DNA from: Brassica napus
Lineage: Eukaryota; Streptophyta; Magnoliopsida; Brassicales; Brassicaceae
Direction of reading: 5' to 3'
DNA length: 64,000 nt
NCBI RefSeq assembly: GCF_020379485.1
Contig: NC_063437.1
Location: forward strand, 15,463,726 to 15,527,725
Part shown: positions 46,400-58,342 of the stretch, piece after piece
How positions within the stretch are numbered: the first letter of the stretch is position 1
Layout: each line of letters opens with the position of its first letter
Translations under genes and position numbers: made by a program
The notes under the pieces: model-generated
Told to the model about the DNA's origin: nothing
The model's input: only the letters and a program-made list of their open reading frames with translations
Databases searched by the model: none

Positions 46400-49300
46400 A
46401 TGGAAATGGGGAATAACACGAATTTAGATACGGGGAACTATGGAGATACGGAGCTTGACATAGAATGGGTAAATAATTTGGCTTGGTATGGTAAAGCTGT
46501 GAGAAGTGACGGTTTTATATGCGAGGTACATCCAGGTGAGTTATCTTCATATGGCATTTGGGAGAAGGTTCCTTTCAACAAAGTTCGTCTTCACATTTGG
46601 CAATATCCTCTTCCCAATCTCGAGCTTGTCATCTTGTTTGTGTTCGTCCTTTGGCAAGTCTTTGATATTTTGTTCAAGAAATTAGGTCTTTTGATTCCAA
46701 AGTTCGCCTCTATGATGCTTGTGAGTTCTTTTTAATATTTTTTTGAAATATATTTTACTACATAACGTCCTGACATTATCTTTGTTGCACTGAAGGCAGG
46801 GCTACTCTTGAACGTTCTACTTACAGTTTCGGGAGACAAGTCCATTATTCAGGAGATTTTATTCCCCGAAAACAGAATCGACATTCCAGGATGCCTTGGA
46901 TCATTTGGTTTCATGATGTTCTGGTTCCTCAATGGTGTGAAAATGGATGTCAAGACAATCTTCAAGGCTGAAGCACATGCAAGACTCACTGGAGTTGCAG
47001 CGGCTGCTCTTCCTATAACGGTTGGCTTACTGCTTTACAAATATAAATCACTTGAGAATAGACCGCTCAAAGCCATAGAGTATAATACGTTGCTGCTAAT
47101 GGAGAGCCTCACGTCCTTCTCGGAAATCGCGAGACTCTTGCTTGACCTCGGCATGAACCACTCGTCGGTTGGTCAGGTGGCTTTATCCACATCTGTAGTC
47201 TCTAATACGGTTGGACTAATGTTCTGGTTGGTAATAGTTCCTCTTGGTTTTCAATCATTGGTTCAAGGTGTAGGTCTACTTCTACAAATGTTCTTCTTTA
47301 TCGTCATTGTCTTTGCTGTTGTGAGGCCAATAATGTTTAAAGTAATCATACGGAAACGAGAAGGGAGACCTATAGAAGACAAATACATCTATGTGATTCT
47401 CGTCATGGTTTTCTTGTCGTGTATGTATTGGGACGGTCTTGAGCAGTTTCCAGCACTTGGAGCTTTCATTCTTGGTCTTTCTATTCCTAATGAACATCCT
47501 ATTGGTTCTGCGTTGGTCGAACGATTAGAGAGCTTCAATTTTGGTATTGTATTGCCTCTCTTCATGTCAGCTAGTATGCTAAGGAGTGATATAAGAGTTT
47601 GGAAAGACATCTTAACATTCTATAGCAGCAATGACAAGAAGTTCGCAGTTGCGTCTCTCGTCTTTCTCATCTTCTTGTTGAAGCTTTCTGTCTCAATGAT
47701 CGTACCTTACCTCTTTAAAATGCCGTTGAAAGACTCCATTATTCTTTCCCTTATCATGTCCCATAAAGGTATAATAGAATTAAGTTTCTACCTTTTCTCT
47801 TATGGCCTCGAGGTTAGTCTCTCTCATATTTCCATTTCTTGATCATTATTTTATTTTCTTGCAAGAAAATAAGTAAAAGAAAAATATTCGTTTTGACACT
47901 GGTTTGATATATATACAGCTTTTGGACAGAGATACCTTCTCGATCCTAGTTTTGTCCATTCTCCTAAACTCATTGTTCCTACCAATGGCCATCCGATTTC
48001 TCTATGACCCATCAAAGCGATTCATGTGCTACCAAAAGAGAAGTTTGGCAAGTATGAAGATAACTGGAGCCCTAAAGACTCTTGTGTGCATCCATCGACC
48101 AGACCACATATCTTCCATGATCAACCTTCTAGAAGCTTGTTATCAATCAGACAAGAGCCCTCTCACTTGCTACGTGCTTCACCTTGTCGAGTTACAAGGT
48201 CAAGAAGTACCCACTTTGATCGCACACAAAGTACAGAAACTCGGAGCCGGGACGGGAGCAAAATATTCGGAAAACGTCATCCTCTCTTTTGAAAATTTCC
48301 ACCGTTACGTACGCGGTTCTATTTTCATAGACACATTTACTTGCATAACAAACTCGCACCATATGCAAGATGATATTTGTTGGCTAGCTCTCGATAAAGC
48401 TGTCACGTTTATCATTCTTCCTTTCCACCGGACATGGTCTCTCGACCGAACATCCATCGTATCCGACAGTGAAATGATCCGGTTTCTCAATTCCAACGTC
48501 TTGAAACAAGCTCCTTGCTCTGTCGGTATCCTTGTTGAACGTCATCTTGTTAACAAAAATCAAGAATCTCAACAAAACCTTAAGGTATACGCCCAATTAC
48601 ATTTTATCATCTTTCTATTAGTTTTTGTACTGATAACTAAGTAAGAAATAAGTAAACATGGTCGAATCTCATCTATGTTACTTCGATGGTGGTTCTTACG
48701 CCTACGCCTGGGCACATTTTTCGGGAACCAAATCAACTGAAGAACCCAAAACCAGAATTGAACATAGAGGTACCGGAAAATTCAAAATATAGTTTATATA
48801 CCAAATATTTCTATTATATTTATTTTTCAAATAACTAGAAATCCTAAAAAAAATATTTATAAAGTGAATTATCAGAAAAAAACAAACTATCCGAATATTA
48901 CTTTATTCGAAATATTTTACCTTTATCCGAATTACCTGATATTTTATTCAAAAACTTGAATTACCCGATTTTTTTGTTGAAAATTTTGAAATTTTAGAAA
49001 ATTTTATCCAAATTAACCGGAATAGAATATGACCCAAAATTTGGTGTTGGGGGAGGAATATTAGCCAGTTTCTAACATTGTTATATGAACCGAACCAAAC
49101 CGAAAACTGAAATTAGCAAAACCAAACAAAATTTCATAAATACCTAACGAATCATGTATCTCTAAAACCAAACAACCAAAACCGAAATGCGCAGGGGTTC
49201 CTACAGAAATCTTACAAACTCCTTAAGTTGAAATGATATAGGAATGAGACTTACTAAGTACTTGGAGCGACTTGAGAACAGGTGTGTGTGATATTTGTGG

Positions 49301-49755
49301 GAGGAGAAGACGACATGGAAGCATTGGCCTTTGCAAAGCGAATGGCCCGTCAAGAGAGCGTAACATTAACGGTTCTATGCCTTCTAGCAGCCAAAAAGAG
49401 TAAAAAGGCGACAGGTTGGGATCAAATGCTCGACACAGTGAAACTAAGAGTAAGAGAGTTGGTACGAAGCAACGATCCAGGAAACTTAAAAGAAGAAAGT
49501 TCCACGACTTACTTGGAAGAGGAGATAGTAGATGGAGCGGATACATCAATGCTTCTACGCTCTATAGCATTCGATTACGACCTGTTCATCATAAGCAGAA
49601 CCTGCGGTCAGAACCACGCTGCGACCCTAGGGAATGAGAGTTGGTGTGAGTTTGAGGAGCTAGGAGTCATCGGTGATTTTTTGGCCTCACCGGATTTTCC
49701 AAGCAAGACATCAGTCTTAGTAGTTCAACAACAACGAACCATAGCCAATAATTAG
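46400..49755 (+). CDS. CHX-type cation/H+ exchanger
   Basis: Predicted monovalent cation/proton antiporter of the plant CPA2 (CHX) family. Four exons in phase: 46400-46720, 46796-47812, 47919-48584 and 49282-49755, giving 825 residues, normal for CHX. MEMGNNTNLDTG at 46400 is preferred over the ATG at 46298, whose extension is leader-like. Exons 1-2 hold the Na+/H+ exchanger domain with about ten hydrophobic segments, including GCLGSFGFMMFWFLNGVKMD, ALGAFILGLSIP and LIMSHKGIIELS. Exons 3-4 form the cytosolic tail with the universal-stress-like VCVIFVGGEDDMEALAFAKR. The frame is open throughout, so the gene looks intact. Closest in flavour to the CHX5-8 group (many of which are pollen-expressed in Arabidopsis), but the member cannot be fixed. 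Intron 3 (697 bp) contains a transposon. Confidence 0.9.
48700..49195. mobile_element. hAT-like MITE in intron 3 of the CHX gene
   Basis: GTTCTTAC (48692-48699) and GTTCCTAC (49197-49204) are a likely 8-bp target duplication with one mismatch. Inverted ends share CCTGGGCACATTTTTCGG / CCCCTGCGCATTTCGG. The interior is rich in CCGAA and ACCAAACCG motifs. It makes up most of the 697-bp intron. Confidence 0.55.
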
Positions 49756-52700
49756 AAGTGGAGTAAAACACTCTACTTGTTCCATGTCTCTTTGTTGCTG
49801 ACTCTTATCGAGTTATTATATAAATCTGAGCTGTTCAAACGTTTGTTGTAAAGATTATTATAACTTACCAGATTGAAAGCCGGTTCTCGGCACGGCCAGA
49901 TAAAACATTCTTTTCAGCCTCTAATTTTTTTTATTTTTTTTGCAGTAAACGGCTATTCTATTACTCAAATTCGAGGTGGTTTGAGAAGATAGACCAGAAT
50001 AAAACAACCAATAAAACATAAAGATATGTGAAAAGAACGTGTATTCCTAACTAACGAATCTGCAATCTCATTCGGCCTCTAAATTTTAAAGAAGTATTAT
50101 ACATATATTATATATAGGTCGCATGACCCCCCAAGTTTTCAGAATTTTTTTCTTAAATAATCTAAAAATATTTGTGGTTTTTTTAAAAATTTCAGATCCG
50201 GCTGTGACCAGATTCATTATATGTAATTATTGATTACATATAATGAATTAATTATAATTTCAATAATTATTTTATTAGATCCTAAGGGATGTTATTTGAA
50301 ATACCTTAAATTTAGTGTTATTGGATCATACTTTTGTAACAATATTTAAAATTAAATTTGATTAATTCAATTAAATTTTGAAATTTTATATATTAAAACA
50401 GAAGTCATGACTTCTTTCATGTGTGATTTTTTAATTTGGACCATCACTTAAAAATCTTACTAAATGTATTTTATTAAGACTAATAATACATATAATATTT
50501 AAAATACTTTAATCATAATATCTTTTGATATCTTTTCATTTTAAATTTAAATATATTTATTTTAAAATTCTAACAAATCTTTTTTTAAAGATTTTTACAA
50601 GATCTCCATTTTTGAAATTATATTTAAATATTTTCACTAATTTTGAAATTTGTTTAAAATATTATTATACATTAACATATTCAGTTATCGTTTATAAAAT
50701 AAAAAAAATTCTATGATATTTTACCTATTATATAATCATAATCAATCATATTAAAAGAAATTATTATATTGAGCTAAATATAATAAAATTGTATTAAATT
50801 TATAAATACATGAATTTTATTTTTGTAAGTATAAAATATTTATGTTCAAAAATAAAATCTAATACGTTGGTAAGATGGGTTAACATTAGCAAACTATTTA
50901 ATACATGTATAAAAATTAACATGTATTTCTTTAAAACTAATAATATAAAATCTTTGTAATTACTTTAATCATATATTTTCATTTTGAATCTAATATATAT
51001 TTATATATTATATTTTAAAAATTCTTATAAATCCCTGTAAAAATATTTTAACCATAACTTAATGTATTTTAAGTTATCGTTTATAAAATGAAAAATAAAT
51101 AAATTATATCCTATTTTATCTACTTTATAGTCATGATCATGTTAAAATATAATTATTATACTTAAATAAATATGATAAAAAGTATATTCAACTGATAAAT
51201 TTATAAGTTTTATTTTTATAAATATAAACTATTTATTTTAAAAATATAATATGATGATACATGTCTAAAAATTAACATATGTTAGCAAACTATATAATAC
51301 ATGTCTGCAAATTAACATATGTTATACTTTTGTATATACAATAATATATTATCTAAAATAAATAAGTATATAATATGAAGTTGATGCCACACTTTATTAA
51401 AATATAGTATTTTTCAGAATTAAAAGATTTTGATTTTCTTGTGTATGTGAAGTAATTTGAATAAATTATAACAAGTTATTGATGAAATTTGAAAATTCGT
51501 AACATACGTGGTATACATTGTTAGTGTAAAATAATGCAAGATTTTTTGTGATATTACGTAAACGTGAAACAAAACAAGAATATAAAATCAAAGTAATATT
51601 TGAATGATCTGGAAAGTAGAAGTAGAACGTTTTAGTGCATAAACTTTAGTTCTAGCTGCAAGTCTCTTAGTCGAAAGTATTTCTTACTCGATCTCCTTGT
51701 TTTAGAGTTAGTCTTTTTATAAATAAACCTAGTCAAGATACATGTTAGACTTTTTCATATCATGAAATATGAAAAGATCTTCCTTTATCTAAAAGTTTTC
51801 CTTTTAATTAGCCCGGAGATCGGAGGCAAACTTGACCGGAGGTCGTAAGCCTGAAACTAGAGGCAGACGTCGTGCTCTATCCAAAGGAACTCATAGATTA
51901 ATTATCCCAAACCCACATTAATAGTAGAGCTTTTATAATAGAAAAACTAGGCCGTATCGCTATTTTGTAATTTTATTGTTAGGTGTTAATATATGCTCCA
52001 TTTGCTATAATTAATGTTAATTATTCAGGAACACCTTATTCGAGTTGAATATATGCGCATAACATATGAAATTTTTTTTTTAAACTAATACTAAAAACAT
52101 CATGCGTAAGTAAACTTAAATAAAATATATATTAGAAATTGCATTGTCTTTCGTAATGCAAAACACTTTTTAAAAGGGATAATTTGTAGACTACCCTATT
52201 TAAGATTGTAAATTTTAAAAATATACTGTTTAATAATATTTTGAAAAGTACATTTATTTGTGTATTATAAGACTTTTTTACCCTTATTAAAATTTTACAC
52301 AAAATAATAGAAATTGGAAATTATTAATATTATAAAAATTTTATTGAATTATATATTTTATATATTTAGTGAATTATAAATTTTAAAATTATAAATGGAT
52401 AACTACTGATATTTTCAACTTTATCGCTGAAACATAATCTTATATAAATAGCATTCTTACCTTTTATCGTATTTGTTATTAAGTGCCTTAGAACTATTAA
52501 ACATGTTGTTTAATCATGAAATTTAATAGAGTTGGGTGTAAGAAAAAACTAGCCGAGAACATAATTTTTGAGAACATAACTATTGCTACATGTATTCCAA
52601 ATTCTTTATACTCGTGTTAAATTTAATATAGTCAAATTTGTCAAAGAAGAAGAATGAGAAACTGTTTTATCTGATGAAATAAGATAATTAGGTGATTATT

Positions 52701-53290
52701 AAATGTATTTAAGAGTAAAATTTATGACAAAAATCATCAAACTCCTAGTTACATGTTGGCAAGATTGTATCTTTCTCCACATATACAAAAAAAAAAAGAA
52801 TTACAGCCATTAAAAATACGAAAACCCAAAAATTTTAAACAAAAAATACCAACATCCATAATCTCTGTGTGTATATCTTAAAATAAAACAAATAAATCAT
52901 TTATTTTACTAGTTCTATTTCTATTAATTTTCATTTAAGTATTGAAATTACAATACTCTTAAGGGTGAATTAGCTGAATATTCATAAGAGGCAAAAAAAG
53001 AAGAATATGTCCATGCTACAGTAACACCAAACGGATGGGACAATTAGAGCCCAAATTTTCCCGTTTTCTCCTTTCTAGCGCGTGCACGTGAGATGATTAT
53101 GGAAGTTAAAATACATGTGCACATTTGTTTGGCTCTTATTCATTATATTGAGTATTAATAGTTGGTTTTTTTCTGCTTTATGGCAAAATAGACAACACAA
53201 TGAATAACAATGTATGAAGAAGAAGAAATAAGCGTAGTAAAATCACAACCTTCCAACGAACATTAGATGTTTCATCATTAAGCATGGTTA
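49756..53290. other. Long AT-rich stretch, no gene seen
   Basis: Nothing coding is supported. Around 50388, TATTAAAACAGAAGTCATGA resembles the 5' region of some Brassicaceae Helitrons, but the start and a 3' hairpin are not clear. The remainder is extremely AT-rich and probably decayed transposon sequence. Confidence 0.45.
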
Positions 53291-53296
53291 CCGTTT

Positions 53297-54690
53297 CAGA
53301 CTACTATACATTGCGTAGTATAGTATAGTATAGTACAGTCTGGCACAAGTTCTACACTTATTGCAAAAGAAAAACACGCTACAACTTGTGAACTTAAAAT
53401 GCTCTCGATTCTACTCTATATGAAACATGTATACACTTAACCAAGGATATGAGAATTTGTGTCAAATTGTTCTATACTATACAACATATGTAGTATAGTT
53501 TGAAACAATAACCATACTTAGCGCTTCCCATATTGAAAATGTTTTACCCTACAAGGTATTACACACGAGCTGTAATAGTTGCGAGAATGTGTTGTCAAAA
53601 GAGAGAAGAAGTACATGATAAAAGTGGTGAAATTAAGGACTACGAAATTGTTGGAAGCTACTTTAGACAAAACGTATACACACACTTAACTATGCTTATT
53701 CCAACGTATGACAAACTATACTATAGTATATATTATATAGTATATATCATGGATAGGTTGTATAAACAATCCAACATATCTCCATATGTTTTGTAGAAGC
53801 ATATATCACGGATAGGTTGTATATGTTGCGAGAATGTGTTGTTCTATGCCAGAAGAAACATCGGATAAAATTGATGCACTTAAGGGGATGTCAATTATTG
53901 GAAGCTAGTATAAACAAACTGTACATAAGCTTTAGTTAGGGTATGCTGCCATGTGACAGACTATACTATAACATATATTATAAAGTATAGTCTAAATTAA
54001 CCCATGTCGTTCTAATTCCATGCATACTTCTTTGCAGTTTAGCTCTTCCAACAAGTTGGGTACAAGTGCAGAAGGTTAACAAACATAACTGTCATTTTAA
54101 GGATGATGTTGAATTCCATCAAAGTGTGTTGTAATAATTGCTATATAGATGACAATACAATAGTACATATGTGTTGCATAGAATACATAAGAAACCTGAA
54201 ATTAGATACGGCGTGCAAGTAAATATTGTAAAAGTACACAGAAAACATAGGGGTTCCATCCAACAAGTCAATATAAGTAGTATATGAGTAGATAAAGAAC
54301 AACATCAGGGTTTCATCCTACATGTCACTATGGGAGTTGGCCGGGGTGAACGTCGATATGGCTGCAACTGCAAGTGACTCATTTGTGAGTGAGGCGTACT
54401 GATTTAGGCTCTCTGTTGCATAAGCATTGCCACAAGAGGTAACCCTCATGTATGTTAACCAGTTTCTCCTCTTTTCCTATACTATTTACATTTATTATAT
54501 AGTATAGACACCTCGGTTGCATCATACATCAGTTTATCTCCCCCTCCTCCCGCACGGGCCCAGAAACTTGTGTTGTGAAACAAACACCCAAAACACAGAC
54601 ATAGACATTAGTAAGGACACTAAACCAGTTGAACTATTACAAATACCAATGGTAATCTATACTATTTACATGCATCACACAGTATAGTCT
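53297..54690. repeat. Array of CTATACTA...TAGTATAG palindromes
   Basis: Six near-palindromes of 31-46 bp sit at 53297-53342, 53464-53508, 53713-53748, 53957-53994, 54478-54508 and 54657-54690. All are built on arms ACTATACTAT / ATAGTATAGT around a variable AT-rich centre. Flanking sequence is also repeated: GTTGCGAGAATGTGTTGT occurs at about 53579 and 53825, followed by similar AGAAG...GGAAGCTA text. This suggests a degenerate tandem unit of about 245 bp. No protein or known element recognised. Confidence 0.75.
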
Positions 54691-56679
54691 CATGTTTCCC
54701 ATCATCCATCAAGTTCTCCCCCAATCCACGAACCCAGAAACTTGTGTTCACAAAGAAGATGTATGGTCATAAACTTACTTCGACGAGGCTCGTTTTACAT
54801 GAACCAAAGATTAAAATCTTAAATAAAATTTAAAACAAAAATAATTGAATAACAATACCTTCTTTTGTAACTTTGGCAGTTACCCCTTCCAATCAGATAT
54901 GCAAACGAAACTGGTTCCGATTAATTGTTGTAAAACAGGTTTGAATTGCACTAAATACCTTATAAATCAAACATTATTTACCTTGATTCATTCCTTTTTG
55001 GATATGAGATCGCGCCGCCGTTACCGTGAATAGTCCACCGTAATCTTACTTTTGATTATCCAACTTCGGCCGCTGTCACCCATGTTAACTCGCCGACGTT
55101 TCCCTTTTTCAACTGTGATTCGCAATAGTGGAGACGATCTTGCTCTTCGCATGCGAGAGGGTTGTAAGTGAAACTGATTTTTTGTTTGGCTGCGAAAAAA
55201 AAAAGACACATTTTTTGCCTTCCTACGCGCAGGTGAGGCTAATTTTGTCACATTTCATAACATTATATATTATAGCATAGCATCTGAGTTGATATGTATA
55301 GATACTTAATTTTTCATATATAATGGACATGAGTCCAAATTTTCCTACTCTTAATTAGGGTTAATTTTGTCACATCACTTATAAATAAGTATAGTTTTCA
55401 AAAAATCAAAAATATGTTGTAGTTTTCAAAATATAATCTCATTTGATGGCATTTTTCCAAATTTTTCTTTTCTAAAATCGCATTTATCTTAACAGTTTAA
55501 AGCAATGGAATTGGCCTGATCTTTGTGATCCATAACATATTTGGATATGATAATTAGTTTCTTGAGCTGCCACGTTGCATCACCAAAATATGCAGTTACA
55601 ACCATATAGCACATGCTATTCACTAATGCAATAACGTTGCAGTTTCTACAGGATCTCGAAACTTATGCGTTTGATTTCATCTTTCGAAAAAGTAAATTAT
55701 AGAGTATACATTTTCCGCCTAATTACAATGGAATAAATAATTTACTTTTATATCATCTTAACCATAAGTATATTTTAATGACAAGATCCCATCTTTACAT
55801 GCTTGGTGAATGTATGGCAAATGGGTAACCTTTCTACACAAACAAAAATATATATAATCGTGAAGGGGAAAGCTGCCTGCTCCAAAACCTCTTTCAAAAA
55901 AATAAAGAAAAAGCTGCTCGTTTCCTTTCAGTTAGTTGACATCGAATCTGATTCTCACACCACCACCTTCTTACTTTAGTTGTCATTATCACTTTCTTAC
56001 ACGTTATAAATTTTAGTTTAGTAAAAACGTTTTTAACTAATCTGAAACCTTTTTCGATATCTTACATATACAAGTACAACACTGACTTTACTTTGTAATG
56101 ATAGAAGCCATAAATAGAGTATTAAGTGTTATAATTTTAAGAGTGTTGTAGGTGATGCTACTGTAGTATTTAAAGGTCGACCTTGCAAGGAAGAAGTATC
56201 TAACACTAAGTTTGATCTGTGGCTACAATGAGCTGTAAGCCTAAATGATGGTGGGAGTTAGGACTTAGGAGTTTCAAAGCCAGCATAGTTCTAATAAGTC
56301 CTAAGAATACTGGAGAGAACAGAGGGGATATATGCTTTCAGGTTCTAGTCAACTAAGTCAAGTGTGATCGTACTAAGTGGTATTTCTCTTTCTCTATTTT
56401 TGCAACTATAATTGAAGATGGTCTTGAAACCCTTAGTAATTCTCCAAATGAGTTCACGCTCAGAATCCTTTAAAGGTGATCTAAGCAATCCATATCAATA
56501 TAAACTAATGTTCTCACTAGTGCTAATTAAAAAATATTAAAGAATGAAGGTAAATTATATGGAACAAATTAGAAAGAGTAAAATATAGAGAAATAATGGA
56601 ACTAATTAGTAACATACGTAACAACCAGAAGCTCTACTTTGATACGTCTAATTGGGTTCGAGAAGTTCGATGGTGGGTC
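54691..56679. other. Intergenic, no gene seen
   Basis: A GC-richer patch at 54980-55240 has open frames on both strands (54845-55033 plus, 55021-55251 minus, the latter Arg/Ser-rich) but no recognisable domain or splice context. The rest is AT-rich. Confidence 0.45.
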
Positions 56680-56758
56680 AAAAAATTTTAAGGCATCCAG
56701 TTTACTTGGATTGGAAGAAAGGGCAACAAAGTTGCGGATAGACTTGCTAAACAGCTTG
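56680..56758 (+). pseudogene. RNase H-like (LINE-derived) coding relic
   Basis: One frame reads FTWIGRKGNKVADRLAKQL (about 56701-56757). This is the characteristic end of the RNase H-like domain of plant retroelements, pattern R-x-x-N-x-x-A-D-x-L-A-K. Only this fragment is recognisable. It is interrupted at 56757 by a micro-retroinsertion. Confidence 0.6.
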
Positions 56759-56792
56759 TTTCAAAAAAAAAAAAAAGACTTGCTAAACAGCT
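56740..56792 (+). mobile_element. Micro-retroinsertion inside the RNase H relic
   Basis: A perfect 17-bp direct repeat, AGACTTGCTAAACAGCT (56740-56756 and 56776-56792), flanks TGTTTC plus A13. It is the clearest example of the class in the window. Confidence 0.9.
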
Positions 56793-57162
56793 AATTCCAA
56801 ATAAAAATAGCTTCTATTTTCATAACTATGTTCCCCAAGGTATTACAACTGAACTTCCACAATGACTATGTTGGTTCATATCAAACTTCATAAGATTTGA
56901 AGTTAAAAAAAATAAAACTAACTAATTAATTGTTACAATGCATGGTAACAAAACAAACATAGAAAAAGAATAGAACAATTATTTCGTTGTCAAATTTAGG
57001 AAATATTTGTATTCTATATTTTATATAAATGACATAGTCATCTCAAACTTAGTTTTGAAATGAATGTGTCTTGTTCCTTTGCCATTATTCACCATTTGTA
57101 TGGCTACAGAGATATTCTTAACAATTGATAGCTACCACCGGCAGTTCTTGTTGTAAATATTA

Positions 57163-57192
57163 AAAGGTATAGTTTTTTTTAAAGGTATAGTT
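57163..57192 (-). mobile_element. Possible micro-insertion (tail only)
   Basis: The 12-bp repeat AAAGGTATAGTT (57163-57174 and 57181-57192) flanks TTTTTT. With no unique bases, slippage or simple duplication is an alternative. Confidence 0.4.
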
Positions 57193-57900
57193 AATATGTT
57201 AATTATAATTTTAATTAGTTAAATATAAAAATGATAAGAAATATTTATGAAAATAATGTGGAATTTAGAGAAAAGCGTACCACTTATTTCTGAAGAATAT
57301 CAAATAATTTTTTAAATACCTTAAGATAAGTAGACACGAATTAAAAAGTGTTTGGGTTATATAATATCTTACCAACAAATAGGAATATATATATAGGATC
57401 TTTGTACGTAGACATTTTACTACGGACAGTCGGACACAACATAGCATGATATGATACTTATTTGAACTGTGAATATTATTACTCCAAATTATTTTCAATT
57501 AGTATATGAAGTTGTACTGGGAAACAGTTTTTTTATCAGAAAAAGAAAACTGAATGTACGGTTAATTTAGACTATACGTACTTAAGTTTTACGGATCTTA
57601 ATTAGTTAAAACGTCAAATTTAAACCTGGTTGAATACATGCATTGCTTCGCTTCATTGAATGGATATATGTTCTGCAAATTATGAGTGGTACAAATTATA
57701 ATCACACCAAGTTCTTTTTAAAGTGATTATGAAAATAGTTTCGGATAGACGTAGCTATAATGATTAATATTTGATGTTAAACCTTCAAATTTATCATGGA
57801 AAACGATATATGATCGATCTAGAACGTAGCCATGTTAAATTCGTAATAGAAACTTTCCACTACTTCTCAATAGAATGTTTTGACCAAAAACGAAGCCCCT
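57193..57900. other. Intergenic, no gene seen
   Basis: AT-rich spacer with a short unsupported ORF at 57265-57498. Confidence 0.5.
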
Positions 57901-57946
57901 AAAGCAATAAATTAGTTTTTTTTTTGAGGAAAGCAATAGGTTAGTT
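57901..57946 (-). mobile_element. Micro-retroinsertion
   Basis: 17-bp repeats AAAGCAATAAATTAGTT (57901-57917) and AAAGCAATAGGTTAGTT (57930-57946) differ at two positions and flank a 12-bp insert, which on the minus strand is CCTC plus A8. Confidence 0.7.
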
Positions 57947-58296
57947 TATAACTGAAGCATTGACATAGGCCAAAACCAAAACATGAGATAATTCATTAAA
58001 TTTCTCACTGCAACGCTAGCTAAATCCTTAAGTAAAACATGGATATACTTCCAAATTAAAAGAGAAAATGTTTCGTATAATGTATGAAGTGTTGATTCTT
58101 TATGTTTTGTCACAAATAGTATTTTTCGAATAAACTGATATAAATTTCTGGGTTAGTTATAAGATTTTAAAAATGAATAAAAAGAGGAAAAAAGACAAAT
58201 TGAAGTAGGATATGGAACATGTAAAGCTGCAAAGGTTTGCATGTAATGCAACATGCATATGCGCCATTTCCAGTCTCTTGCTGAAAAAGGATGGTT

Positions 58297-58342
58297 AGCA
58301 TTTATATACGAAAGTGTTACAAAAAAGCATTTATATACGAAA
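58297..58342 (+). mobile_element. Micro-retroinsertion
   Basis: A perfect 17-bp direct repeat, AGCATTTATATACGAAA (58297-58313 and 58326-58342), flanks GTGTTAC plus A5. Confidence 0.85.

Noticed and set aside
50388..51965. A further Helitron
   Set aside because: The 5'-like sequence TATTAAAACAGAAGTC and a CTAG at about 51947 are present, but there is no TC start and no GC-rich hairpin before the CTAG.
54845..55251. Possible small gene in the GC-richer patch
   Set aside because: Open frames on both strands are short, with no recognisable domain, splice sites or neighbours to support them.
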